From Rallus limicola (Eukaryota; Chordata; Aves; Gruiformes; Rallidae), in the NCBI GenBank assembly GCA_022605955.1, contig JAKCOZ010000008.1:4962001-5026000 (forward strand): DNA of 64,000 nt, written 5' to 3'. The position numbers and the translations under genes were made by a program. Each line of letters begins with the position of its first letter. Position 1 is the first letter of the stretch. Shown here one piece after another: positions 11,146-24,900 of the stretch. The notes below the pieces were generated by a model that saw only the letters and a program-made list of their open reading frames with translations, was not told the DNA's origin and searched no databases.

Positions 11146-11265
11146 GTTTACTAGAAAGCAGTACAAGGCTAAAACCTCATGAAGCTCAAAGCTACAGAAA
11201 GAAGGCATTGTGGGTTTCCTGGGTCTCCATTATTGTCACACTGGCTCTTGCAGTGGCTGCTTTCA
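11146..11265 (+). CDS. TMEM163: TMEM163 exon 2: juxtamembrane segment and TM1
   Basis: 120 bases completing Gly52 and encoding residues 53-91 plus the first base of Thr92. The sequence LLESSTRLKPHEAQ, then SYRKKALWVSW, then a hydrophobic run VSIIVTLALAVAAF matches TMEM163 closely. Residues about 72-92 form transmembrane helix 1, preceded by the basic cluster RKK (69-71), which fits a cytosolic N-terminus. Exon 1 and exon 2 together build E49-DRG-LL, an acidic di-leucine pattern. The acceptor is a pyrimidine-rich tract ending in cag at 11145; the donor is A|gtgagt at 11266. The exon is a multiple of three (120), so its loss would keep the frame but delete TM1 and invert topology. Confidence 0.96.
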
Positions 11266-11297
11266 GTGAGTATTGGGAATATTTTAAATTTCACACC

Positions 11298-11340
11298 TCT
11301 TTTTTCCTTTTTTTTTTTCTTTTTTTTTTTTTTTTCTTTT
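11298..11340 (+). repeat. T-rich tract just downstream of the exon 2 donor
   Basis: A nearly pure T/C tract beginning about 33 bases after the exon 2 splice donor, broken by a few C. U-rich intronic tracts near donors are known binding sites for TIA1, PTB and Hu proteins. It could influence use of this donor, or be a simple slippage product. Confidence 0.7.
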
Positions 11341-14300
11341 GGGTGATCTGAATTTCTCTTTGTGGAAGCCTTCTTGTGCTTTTTTTTTCTTCTTCTCAGC
11401 TCCTAAAGAGGTTTTTCTTTAGATTGCCTGTGTCTGCATGGTGCTTATTAATTAGTAAAACTGTTGTTTTTTTCTTCAGAGGATAGGGTTGTTGAAGGTC
11501 GGAGAAAGAAACAGGAGATGTTGATTTCCTCTTAGCATTATGCATGTGAAAGTGTACATTTTACAGAGTAGTGTAAAAATCATTATGCAGTGGATTGCCT
11601 TTAACCAAAGAGGTCAAATATGACAAGTCTTAATCTACATAGGATTTGTAGTGGGAATGCTATAATAAAGAATGGTGAATTGTAAGGGAAAAATATTACA
11701 TTTATCTCTATTACACTGATAGATACTGTAAAACAAAGCTAATCTGGAGAAGTGCCAGTTTCTTTTTAAACCAGTGTTTTTTCTTTAAGTTTAGAGACAT
11801 TTGTCTAGTTTGCTTGTACACAAAGAATTTAGGGAGGGAAAAAAAACCCAAGAAATTACTTTTATGTAGGAAAAAATGAAACGTGTTTCTTCTATTTCAA
11901 AACAGGAAAGAATGCTACAGGGTGTGAATAAAGATATATTTCAATTCAGTGCAGATTTGTAAAATACCACCTTTCTATCTTGGTATTAACACTTGCTACT
12001 GTAAAGACAAAACCAAATGTGGAATCTGGAACAAAGTCTTTGCAATGGCACATTCTCTGTTTAAAAGAAGGAAAAACCAGAAGAGACTGGATGTACATGT
12101 TTATATAAACAAAAAGAAAGCTCTTTCTAGGAGACAAACCATCTAAGATGTCTGAAAACATCATTCTTCAGCTTGATAAAGACAGACTTGCAATTTTTTT
12201 CCCCCGAAGCCGCAGCAGCATGTGTTTTATTATTCTAATCTGCAGTGTGCGACCTGCTGCTGGAAGTTGGTGTCAGCTCCCAGGAGACATTATTAGAATC
12301 TGACCAAATGGTCTCTGAAAACTCAACATATATTACTGGGAGCGATGTATACAGAAGCACAGGTACAATAATTTGATTCAAAAAGAAAAGGGAAGGAATG
12401 CTTAAAAGCAGAATCTAACACTAAAGAATTTGAATGTTAACAAGAAAGCTGGACATCTGAGTTTCCATTTTGTTTTGCTTTATGGGAAAGAAATAATCTG
12501 TCTTTGTTACTGAAGCAACAGAAATTTAAATACTCTACTGTGAAATAACTTTGTAACCTGTTAATATAATTTTAGGCAATATTGAGAAACGACTTCTTTT
12601 TACGTTTTTATTTGTTAAAGTTGCAAGATGTAAGTATAAGATGGATAATTGAATGTTCCATTTCTTTTAAAATGCTTTTTTTAAAAAAAACCCTCTAAGA
12701 TTAATTAGGCTATCTGAAAGCTCCTATTTCTTGTTTTCCTTTTTTTTTTATTTTATTTTATTTTTGCAGCGCTCTGCCAAAAGAAATATTAGGGAAGGCA
12801 GTCCCTGCTTGGATATACTGTGACTGTGTACTCAGCTGGAGTGGATTTGCATTGAAATACTGAAATTGGTTGTTAGTAGTAGACTGTATGTTTATGGGAT
12901 GTATCTGTGGTTCGAAATGGCTGAAAGTTTGGAGATTGGAAGAGGAATCAGCATGCAGATACATATTAAATCTGTATGGAAATCTTAATAGACAGTTAAC
13001 TTACATGCCACAAAAGCATTGCCATAAGATTTTGATATACTTAGTATAAAAACTTTTTAATCTTTGAGGAAAATGCAATGATTCTTCTAGAATCTCTTTG
13101 TTCTTCCCTGCAATTTCAGCACTTCTGCTCAGTTTACCATCTCGCATTGGCTGCTCTTTTCCTTTGTGCTGTCCTTTTAGCAGGTTCTGCTAGCCAATCC
13201 ATGAGTTGGGAGAAATGCCAGGTGACCAGAGTTTGCTGTCTGTTTGATATAAATGACTAGTTGTCACTTTGGGGTGTCTGACACTGCCAATACTTTGCAA
13301 ACACGTGCTATTTAAAGCATCCTTTTTCCTTTTTACCTTTTGTCTGTAATGGTAAAGTGTGAGCAATACAGCCCTGATGTATCATTTCAGTGACAAGTGG
13401 GGACCTGCTGTGTTAATAATCCAGCTACACCAACTGTATTATCGCTACTCTTTCTGATGCCCCTATAGATTCTTTCTATCAATTTCTGGTCTATCTTCTT
13501 ATATGCTTCAAAATATTTTCTTGTAAGTCTATTTTATGCTGCTGCTTTATAACAGCCTATGATACAGTAAAGACGCTTAGACCAGGGGTCTGACATTACT
13601 TGGTAACTGTCGTTTAAGGAATGGAGGGCATGGGGTATAAGAAAAATACTAATTGGAGTGATACCTGTGAGCAGGGAAGTGGTTCAGGAGCCTTCTTTTC
13701 CAATCAAATATTTGTAACTAGACATTCTTCCCTATTTTATGTCCTGCTCCCTTCCTGGAGTGCAGCAGCATGACCACCATCCTCCATTTCAAGACTAGTC
13801 TGTCTGCTTCCAAAGCTATGCTTTTCTAGCATGAGAGTAAATTGAAATGGTTTATATAGACTGGTATGAGGTGTTTTGTGTTGGTGGAATTATGATGATG
13901 CTCTATTTGAACTCTGATCTTTCACTTGGTATATTTGAAAAAGATTGGTTAGCCTCAAAGTTGTTCTGAATGCATAAAGTGGTTTATTTATTAGGTTAAT
14001 ATCTGTGACACACAAGGCATGAAATCCATTGATCTGAACTCTATGTGTTAGACATACTATTAAAAAGAACCAGTGTATAGTGTATTGTAAAGGAGTTTAA
14101 ATTCAAATTATGAAATACCTGTATATGTGTAATTTACTTGCTATGTAAAAGTTGTATGGTATGTATTCTCTGTGTGATGGGCTGTTTTGTGGCCTAAAAT
14201 ACCAGAACACAGAAGATGAAATGCTGGCATATGCATCAAAATGTGTTTGATTTCCTTAGCTTTGGAAAGCTGAAGTAGGCTAGTCTAGATATGGAGCGTA

Positions 14301-17300
14301 ATGGCTGCTTAGAGGAAAATGAAATTGTCTTCTCTTTCATTAATATTGAGAAATAGGACTTACACAGACCATAAAAATCAGCTTTTTCCTATAGCTAAAA
14401 GAACAGATCCAGGTGCTTAATACACTTAATTTTACTACAGAAGTGCTGTACTTGTAAAAGGCTATTTGGAAGCTTCAGCTGCTGTCTCTAAGTACAACTC
14501 CTGCCCTGTGTGGTAACTATTGTGGTCTCATTGGCTCTGGGTGCTGTTGAAGGTGTTGATGTTCTGTATATAGTTGCATGAAGCTTCAGTAAAACTTTTA
14601 TATACTTAAATTTGTAGATCCTTGAGGTTAGTGAAGACCTATGGTCTCATCTTTTGTGATTGAAGGTTAGGCTCACTTAGAATCAGTTATGCATCTTCTG
14701 ACATTTGGTTATGTATCTTATAGTCAGATACTGAGCAATGCCTGATGAAAAAGTTCCTTTCAGTGCTGCCTGAAATATGCATGCTTGTAGAATTCTCATT
14801 GAGAATGGATTTACATTGTATTAATATATAGTAATAAACTGAGACTGGGCATGATAAAAATTACTAAAATGAATATTATTTTATTCCATAGCTCTAAAAG
14901 TACTGGAATAATAATTTTAATAACTTCTTTCTGTTTTACAATAGGAGAAGAATGAAAACAATATGATCATGTTTTTATTTGCAACATATGTATGTGTAGC
15001 ATAAGCCTGCAGTCTGAATAATTTCATAATAACAATAACTTCTTTCTGTTGCTACAGCATGCTAGGCTCTTATTGAACCTAGTTTCAGAATCATAATAGA
15101 AGACAAAAGACTATTACAAGTGGACGAGAACTTTGGTGTTCTGAAGCCCATCTTTCTTAGTTTCTTGACATTTTTTGGTTCTAAAACATAATTTTGAAAA
15201 ATAAACTTTTCTTGTTGATTTCTGCTTAAGCAACTAATCTCTGATAGTACTGCCAAAGCAGAAAACAAATTCTCATTCTGTCTGGTGTTTCTTGTCCAGT
15301 GTAGACTTGTGATTCACAGAATGTAGTCTGTTCATTCATCTTCCTGATTTGATTAGCTAAAATTGTTCCACAGTGAATGGAGTAGTCATATCAATATATC
15401 AAAACAATGTATAGACCAAATTCTGCACTAAAGGCTCTCTTTGTGGGCAGAGATTGAGTAAAGATTTAGAATGTATGCCTTTGTAAATGTAAGCTTTGTA
15501 AAGGGCTTTCATGAGGCAACGGTTGAGAGAGAACTTGCAGATAGCCTGTCGTAGGGTGGTCAGAGCATGGCTGAATGGGCCCTGCGTGCTAATGCATCGT
15601 TGACTGAGGATGTTTGGAAAATGCTGGGGAAATAGCAAGCAGGTTGTGAAATTTGTCCTCATGGTTGCTTTGGAGATTACTCCTTTCAGATTGCCATAGA
15701 TGATTTGATGGGTTAGCTTTATAGAAATATCTGAAAGCATGAGTGCAATTAATAGGTCTGTGATTTGAGGTCCTCTCCTGTGAAGTGTTTAGTCTGGTGT
15801 AGTAACTATGCATTTGTATTTTGAGCAGGTGAGTTCTATTAATCTGTGTAGTATTTTAGATGGAAACTTAGTAGATATAATTATATAAGTGGGAATGTTT
15901 TGTACGATTAGCTTCTGGCCCATGGATAAGATACTACAAATAGTATCTTAGAAGATATAAAAGAAACATTCTGATTTTTGTATACAAAATCATCTGCGTT
16001 TCTAAGTGAATACTGACAAATGATTTATTAACAGGACCTTCCACATTCTAGGATTAGAGTTTTGTTTGAAATGCATGATCTATGTGCTTAGAAATTTCAG
16101 GGTAGAGCTTGCTATGAGATTAAAGCTTCATTCTAGTTCATACATTGACAGATTCAAATGCCAACAAACCTTAGAGAGTATGGACCCAGGTCCACTTTCT
16201 TCATTGGAATGACAAAACTGAGCCATAAAATCTCATCATCACTGTAGGACATGACTTCTGATTTTTCTCTGCTATTGTGGTGCACTGTGGTGGTGCACTG
16301 TGAATGGAGTTGCACAGGACAAACATTGAGCAATTGAAGGTGTTACCCTCTGGATGTTCAGATGTGGATGTATTGATGTAATCTGTCACTCCTCATCTCA
16401 GGCATACTACTCAGACAGATGAGTTGGGGAGTGACTATATTAATTTATTGGTGAATATATAATTTTCCCAGTGACCCATTCCTATTCTTGTGGAAAAATT
16501 AAATATATGTGGGCTTTACCTTATGCTTGCACAATACTTAGTATACCCTGGGCACAGCTGTGATTAATAATGCTAATATTGGTACTGCTAATAAAGAATG
16601 TAGGTGAAAGTTCATGGTTCTGAGGCTTTTAATTTTGATATCCAATTCAACATTCTTTAAAGGTCACTAAATTCCAGACAAGTGATGGGCATTTGGAAGT
16701 CAGGCCTATTTTGAAGAGTCTCAGCTGGGTTCCTAAACAGAATTCTCCAGCATCACTACCACATGAAAAGTCTTGATCTTTGTGTCTTTGTGTTCTCTCT
16801 TCTAGAGACTATACAGAATCGCATTTCTCACTCCTAAATACCTGGCAGGTGGTTTTGGTGTGGGGGTGTTTTTTAGGTTTTTTATCTTTGTTAGAACATA
16901 CTAAATTTTTTTCCAGAAAGTTACATTCCAAGTCATGAGACCATGCAGATGCTTAAGACTAAGGGAAAGCTAAATACAGCTGTATCCGGATCCTTCATTT
17001 TACATATTTCTCAGGGCATTTAATTACATCCCATAAAGACAGATGCTTCCGGGCTGTAGGCTCACAAAAGTGCTAATGAAATACAGAAATTCAATTCCCA
17101 AGGTAGAGGTCTGATATTGGTGACACTTGTGCAACACCATTGCTCTAATTATAGCTGCATCACTACAGTTGAAAATGGTTTGGTCCTAACCATATTATAT
17201 GTAAGATCTAAAGGACAGAAAAATCCATTGCCTGTGCAGCACTGGCAAGAGATAGCCTTTCGTATAGGTCAGTCTGTATTTAGTAACAGCAAAATTCAAT

Positions 17301-20300
17301 TTTCATTCTCTGAAAATAAAATGAGAGGCCAGTAAGGGCCTGTCTTTTTTTAGACATACAAAACTAAGTGACTTTCTTGGGAGGAGAAAATAGCATATGG
17401 ATGTCAAGTTCAAGACTGATAGCTGTTGAACAGAAGTATAGGTCTAAAATCTGCAGTGCTTCACACGTCATGAAATCTTTTCCTTAGCTGGCAGGCTAAA
17501 TGGTGATGGAAGTCTGTGAAATCTAGAACAGGCTATGTAATGATCATCTCTGTCTATGTATTTGAACAGTAAACAGTTTAAAAAAATTGTTGCTGTGATA
17601 GAAGATTATTAAAACTACTGCATTTGGGTTTAAATGCTAACCTTCAAAGCATACAAGCCTTTTGTATTTTTGCATTAGAAAATTGTGATTTAATAATTCC
17701 TTGTGTGAAGTACTGATTCCTTCCTGATGAGAGAAGATCATCTCAAAGAATTTTGAAATTTAAATGGGATGCTGATATTGAGGGAAAACTAGTACTGTAA
17801 CATCTCTTCATAAAGAATGAGAAACATGCAAATATCTTAAACCTTGGCTAGTACGTGTTGAACTCATAATTCTTCCCTTTATTGCCTTATTTTTCCCTTC
17901 TGAGATTGTATTGGTTTTATGCAAGAGTTGGAAATAAGTTTGGGCAATGTCTAGACCAGTAAGAACTGTAATGCCCTTTATGTGAATGAATTATAATCAG
18001 TACATTAATTTTATATTACATAATTCATACCATATATATATATATTTTTATATCAGGAGATTTTGGCCACTCAAAACTTGGTCTTCAGTTTTGCCATCAG
18101 GTCTCTGCTAGGATTCCATTAAAGGCAACTTGGCAACTTTTTGTTTCATGCTTTGGTGTTTTCAACTAGGAGGGTATAGTTGTATAGTAAGGAACAATAT
18201 AGAAGTAAGTAGGGTAGGTAACTTGGCAGTGTTAAATAATTGGGCTGATGTGTGGGATCCTGTTTGTATCCCAGAGAATTATCTGTGCTGTTGGAGGTAG
18301 GTGTGGGTAGAGGCTGCATTTTGCATATGGGAAAAGAAGATCTGAACACTTAATGGGGAGGAGTTTCAGCATGCCATTTGGCGAGAACTGAGCGGTGTGG
18401 GAATGATGTGCCTTGCAGCCATCCCTGGCCTGTATTGTGTGAAAAATGTGTATCTTGGCTAAAAGTAAACAAAAATAGAAAAGGAATATTAGGTATATTG
18501 CATGTGATTGGTATTAACTGTTGTCCATAAAAATCTGCTTGACTTTTTCATGTATAAACTTGAGTTTTAGTGGTCCTCTAGTACATGTTGGAACTGCTCT
18601 TGCTGTATTTGGTATATTGCATAGGTAAGTGGTTGTGCACCTGCCATTTGAAGGAACGTGACTGCAGTCCTAAAAGTCAAATGTATTTTCAATCAATGGG
18701 TGTATTATCAGTTCAGCAAAGTAGTACCTCAGCTGTTGCAGGCTTACCTTGTGCAAAGGCACAAACGTGTTAACACATTTACTGAAACTGATACACCAGT
18801 AGAATTTGATTTTCATAGATCATGAGATACTTTCTCTGCTCTTCCATTTTAGAAACACACTTTGCTTTTTGGCAAAGATTAACTTGCAATTCTTTGAAAA
18901 ATCAAGACTAATGAAAGAAAATGGATGTTTAATATTCATTGTACAGTATCACAGACTGAAGTTTATGAGGTTGTAAATTACTGCTGAATTAAAACAAACT
19001 TCTTGCACAGTTGTGAAACTGATGAAAGGCAGAATACAGCTTTCTTTTCCATAGGTTTTCTTCTGCTAAAATATTCATGTGTTTTAACTTAGTAGACAAC
19101 AAAATGTAAACTTCTTCATTATTTAAAGTTTTTGATAACATAAGTATTTTTCTTTACTGAGGAGATGGATAATGCTTGGTGCTTCTTGGTTGTGCTTTTT
19201 TCAGTAATGATTTTTGAGTTGGTTTCACTGAAAGTTGAAGCTTGTTAGATTTTAATACTTCTTTTGCAGGAGAACATACTTTGAGTTGGTTGAGACGCAT
19301 GCTTCCCTGTTGCCAACTCTGGTGAACTAATGGTTGTGCTAAATGAGATATAGGGGCATCTGAGAGACTGGGCATATATACGGAGGTAATCACTGTAGGT
19401 AATAAACTGTAATAGAACAACATTCTGCTCCATTAAACAGCAGTGGTTCTCCACTGTTTTGGTCAGCATTTCTGGCACATTGTAAAATGGTGCTTGTGTG
19501 TTTGATCAGTCTGTTATTGTACCTTACTGAAAATATTACACAAATATTAGTCTAAAGTTAGGTAAAAATACTGTGGGGCTGGGTAATTTGGTGGTGTTGG
19601 GTTTGGGGTTTGTTTTGAGGCTTTTTTTCATTGAGGGGATAGTATTTGGATGATAAGGATCTACAGTTATGATCTCTATTTTTCATTCCTAGATTTTTAT
19701 ATCCTGTCAAGCAACTGTGTCAGTTGGTCAAGTCTTTTAGGTTGAAAGATTGGAAAACTTTGATACATTGTATTAAAAGGGAAGTACAACCTGTTGAACT
19801 CAGTTTTGTTGGAGTAAGGATTAGAGTAAATCTTTACTAAAGACTGAAACCAAAGGTCTGGAGACTGGGAAAGACTAGATAACTGTTAATAGATGTGAAT
19901 TTGCAAACCAGCCTTCTCCAGAAAAACTGTGAAGAACTCCTAACTATGTCTTCTGATTTTTGTGTGTGACCCATCACTATTCCTTTTTCCCCTGGAAGTC
20001 CATAAAAAGGCATGTAAAAGCTTAGCTTCAGAGTTAGGATCAGCAAATTAGTCAGTGTTTAGTCAAAAGAAGAGTGACCAGAAATAACCAGCTGGTATTT
20101 TTGCTAGACAGAAAAACTGGAGAGGAAGTGGGATAGTCTGAAAAAGTACTGTAAAAATAGTTAGACAAGAGGCATCTGCCTTCCAGGAACTGCTGCAGAG
20201 TAAGTGTCTTGCACCACAAACTCTGCCTTTCTGGAGACATCTCTGGGCAATTTTTATGCTAGATGCAATGCTGAAAACATGAGTAAGACCTACTGCAGGA

Positions 20301-23300
20301 CAGGATCCTCAGCTGAATCCTAAATGAAGGTTTCTCATCAGATGTGAAGACTGTTTGTCTTCTGTTATTAAGGATTATGCATCAAGGAACTGTTAAGTAT
20401 AATGTATATTTTTAGTATATCAAGGTGAGGAAAATAGACCTCTAAGTGCGTTGTCCTTGGATTACATTTCTAATGAAACATATCAGTGGCCAAAAAATGA
20501 CAGTGTTTCCCCAGGCTATGAAAAGAAAAATCTCAAATTTTAATGCAAAGTTTTATGATTGTTCAGTGAGAGGTTTAATAGAATGGAAATGCATTCTGCA
20601 GTGTCATCCAAGATGTGTAGCTGGGGAAAAGCAGTTCCATGCATTCCCATTCTGGTAGGCCTCATAGACAGGTTAAAGGTATATTTGAAATGAGTCTGAA
20701 TTAGAAAGTTACTTAGAAATAGTGGTTTGTAGAAACCATATAACTTTACTTTGATCAAAAGAATGATTTGAGATCCTTCTATATAAGATAGCTTGTTAAA
20801 AGAACAAAAGGTTTCAGATAGAGAATAACAGATTTGTGGTGTTTGGAATGGTTAAACTCACATTTAATGTCGATTGAGTTAATCAGGAAAACCAGTTCCA
20901 ACCGTTCCATGTAAAACATAGGGCAGAGCCAAGTAACCAGCATAAGACCTGGCTAGCATTCTGGAAGCTGGATACAAAACTGTTAGTAACTGCATTGATG
21001 GCAGATCACTTCCTAACTACGTGGGTAAGGGTTCTATAATAAAACTGCTAAACAGCACCAAAAAAGAAAGGAAAAGAAGAAAAAACCCACCCATACTGGC
21101 ATTGTTTTATGTTGATCAATTTGTATGTGTGTAAGTGCATGCTGCTGGGGATATGGAAAAACAGATGAAAGGCATCAGTCTTAGCTTGTTGTTTTGTAAG
21201 AGAGCAAATGAGGGCTATATGTATGCCTGGAGGATTATTGTTTAACTCCCGACTTGACAGGCATCACTATTCTCTGACTTGCTGCTGCAGCTACTGTATG
21301 AGACCATAATGTCTAACTATGTGGAACTAATAGTACCCAAAAGAGCCAATTCATTTGCTCATCTTTGTGGCATGTTATAAACCAATAATAAATGGTGTCT
21401 CCTTTTTATTTATCATGACTTGATATTTCTCTGTGCAATTAGCTGCAACCAAAAAAAAAAAAAAAGGAGAAATTATTTAATAATTCTCTCTAGCTGTGGA
21501 AAAAACAGATCAGGAAACTCATTTGTACAGATTGTTAGTTAAGGAGGTAAAATTGATACTTAAGTGCCTTTTGCCATGTGAGTTCTGATTGTGGGAAACC
21601 TGTAGTTATTGTTTGTGCATGTGTTTAAAAAAACCCCAACAAAATAAACCCATAAACCAAATGCAAAAACCTGACACTGCCCCTCTCCCCCCAACCAATC
21701 CCTGCCCTCCCCCCACAACACAAACCTCCCCAGAAAGTCTGATATTGAGATATTTTGTATTCTGGTGAACACCCAAGTAAGGCCAAGCAATGGGAGACTT
21801 CCTGCTACTCTCCCACTAAGAGGTTATTGTGTGTTCATTTCCCTGCTGAGAAGCATTTGGTGGATGAAAACAAATACTGGATTTAATGGATAACGTTGCA
21901 AGTAATGTTTGATGGCTTATAGGATGTTTAGGCTTGAAATCTCTGATATACAAAAGTAATTTGTGGGGACAGATCTTCAGTGTTGGGGTACATAGATATG
22001 TTGACTTCCATGGGTTTTAGAATTTCAATTTGAAACTTGCTTATATAGCATCTGGTTTTAAAGCTTCTGGCAATTCATAGCATGAGGGGTTTTCAGACTT
22101 ACATCTCCTTTCAGCATTTTCTTGGGTTTTTTGATAGTTACTTTTGTCTCATTTTGTGAGACAGTATTTGCTTAAGGCAGCCTGTTTAAACTTCCACAAG
22201 CCTTTTTAAACGCTGAGGAAAAGAGGTGAATTAATGCTAACTCAGATCCTACTAGGTTCAGAGACCGGGCCAAGAATTTTCTCCAGAGACTATTCTAATC
22301 CTGGGCATAGCCCAAGTTTTCTTTGTAGCCTTGGGAAAACGATCTTACTGCCATAAGCTTGTTCTCCATCTGTACACATCAGGTTTTGATACATGAAAAA
22401 ATAACTAATTTTTAACAAAAATATTAGAGTGTTTTGCAATATAGCAGATGTGTTTGTGTGTATCCGAAGTCTTCCACAGTGACAATAGGCTCTGAATTTC
22501 TATGTGCAGTTCTAGGCAGGTATTGCAGGCTGCTGTCAGTGCTAGACCTACAGATATGTGGAAAAATTTCCATCACTTGTTGTTGTTCACCTTGTCAAAG
22601 CTCTTTCAAAGTCAGAATATTTAGTGTGTTGATGCTTGTGATACGTGTTTTTGATGTATTTGGCTTCTTGTTGCTTGGGCACCAGTAACTTTACTGTTGA
22701 GTAATGTGTTTTGGGTTGGTGGGTTTTGAGGAACGTGGTGTCATTCTTGTTGGTGTTTTGGTGGTGCAGTTAGTCCACTTGCTGCTGACCTGGAACAAAA
22801 TAAAAGCCCTGCTAGAAAATTAAGAGCAAGAGGATGGGATTGTGCAGGGTGGTCACTGTTGGTGGAAGAACTTCATGTTGTACAGTGCCTCTCACACTTC
22901 ATGAAGTGAAGGACTTAGGAACTTGGACCTTGTTCTTTGTTTCTTTTTTTTTTCCTTTTTTCCCCCTCCCTTTTGTAGATGGTAGAGAAAGGTCAATGTT
23001 TAACATTTGTTTTTTGGTTCTGGAAAAACTTGTGTTCCTGCCGTTTCTTTGAGTGACCATTTTCACTGGTCAAATAGATGTTGGAAAGAACTTTTTACAA
23101 CTTAAAACTGCTCTAAAATGAGTACCAGTCAGAAATAAAAGAAGACAGAAAAACACTAGGAAATAACCTGCCTTGAATTCTGAGTGCATGAAATTTCTGA
23201 GATCAAGAAAGTGATGGCAGTTAACATTTTTTTTTAAAGTCTCTTTAAGCAGCAAGTAAGATGGCTTTAAGCATTAACAATCGTCAGCAACACGTTACTG

Positions 23301-24880
23301 AGGCCTTGACTTTTAAGAAAGAACCTATTTTTCCAGTTGTAAGTTTGACCTGATGTTCAGTGTAACTTTTCATGTCAGCACAAGTCTGATGTTATTTTTT
23401 GCAGGACTATGCTAGGTTTGTTGCATGTACCTTTTTTTTTTTTTTTTAAATTGGAGCTTGATGTTTTGAAAGTAGGAAATTTTTGTAACAAAGCTCAGCA
23501 GTCCACAGTTCAAAAGTAAGGTTTGAAAGCTGGATCAAAAGTGCAGTTGGATTCCATGAGGTTACCAGAATGTTTTCTCCTTTATTCCTTTCTTCACTTT
23601 TTAAATTCTTGCTAGGAATTGAGCAGGCATTTGAGGTTTGGCTGGCTCAGGGGTGGCCTCCTAAAAGTAGGTAAGTTACATCTTTCATAGAATATATAGA
23701 CAGATTGGGCACTGCATTTACTTCTCTGTAAGATCTGCTGATAATTTGTAATTGAGTTGAAAAAAATTTTCAGGGTGTGACAGAAGGAAGTGAAATGGGT
23801 CAGACTAGCTACAGCATATAGACCTGTGAAGATTGCTATAGTGCTAGAGGATGTGTCCCCATTGTGGCTGAAAAAGTAAGCAAGGATTTATGATGGCTAA
23901 GGAAAGTCTACCAACATAAACATTGATACTGTCCACCAGAATGATGTCCCTAATGGTTCTCTTAGGTGATGGAAAGCTCATATATACCCGTTCTAGAATG
24001 AAGACAGTCTTGCCATGTTTTTGTAGAGCCATAATAAACCACTTTCTGCATATAAAGTTGTACTTCATATTTCCTCTTGGTATGCATAGAGTTCACTGTG
24101 AAACAAATGCTGTTTTGCAGTGACTGTTAGGCATGCTGTAGTTCAGTGGAGTTGGTGATTTGTTGCTCTTGTGATGTACTGTATGCATTTTCTGCATAGG
24201 CTTACTGCTGCAATGCAGCTTTCTGTTCAGCAGAAAATATCCTTGCTACGTTTTGCTCTTACAAAAGCAAACCAAGATAATACACAAACTTCTGCAGTGC
24301 AGGGAAAAAAGGGTCTGCTAAGTATGGTGCAGATTTAAAACAAGACAGAAAAAACATCCCAAATAGTGTGTAAAGTTTGTTTAAAAATTTTCATAATGAA
24401 AAGCACATCACTTATTGAATGTTCGAGGTAGGCATTTCTGTGATGATACATTCTTTTTGGTCCTGTTAGCCTTGTCATGTCAATGCCTGGCATGGAGAGG
24501 AGCTTTGGATAGATGGTTTGAGGAAGAGCTACAAAAGAACTGCCTGATCTTCCCAACTATTGCATGTAGTGTCACATTTGAGGATGCAGATAGGAATTAT
24601 GGAAGACATACAGAGAAGTTCTTAGAGATAGAAGATTATGTGCTAACAGTGAATCTTCTGGATCTACAGGTTAGTCCTGAGAAGGTTTTGGTGTCTTGTG
24701 TGTCACAAGTTCTGTTTGTCATGTCTTTGAAACAGATTTCATTTGCAGAGCTCCTTTGAGTCCCTGCGTCTTCACTGTTCTGGTTTGCACTAGCAATGCT
24801 CGGTGTCCCTGGAATCAGAAACAGCCAAAGGCTTGTCTGATCATCATATGGGCAGATGACATGAGTGCTAATAAAGATGC

Positions 24881-24900
24881 TTTTTTTTTTTTTTTTTTTT
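24881..24900. repeat. T20 homopolymer
   Basis: Twenty consecutive T, followed by a further T/C-rich stretch to about 24915. It could be the A-tail of a minus-strand retroposed sequence, but no recognisable retroposon body lies to its right, so it is listed only as a homopolymer. Confidence 0.9.

Noticed and set aside
24415..24759. 114-codon + strand frame containing a gttagt donor-like site
   Set aside because: No recognisable protein similarity and no acceptor at its start; considered chance.
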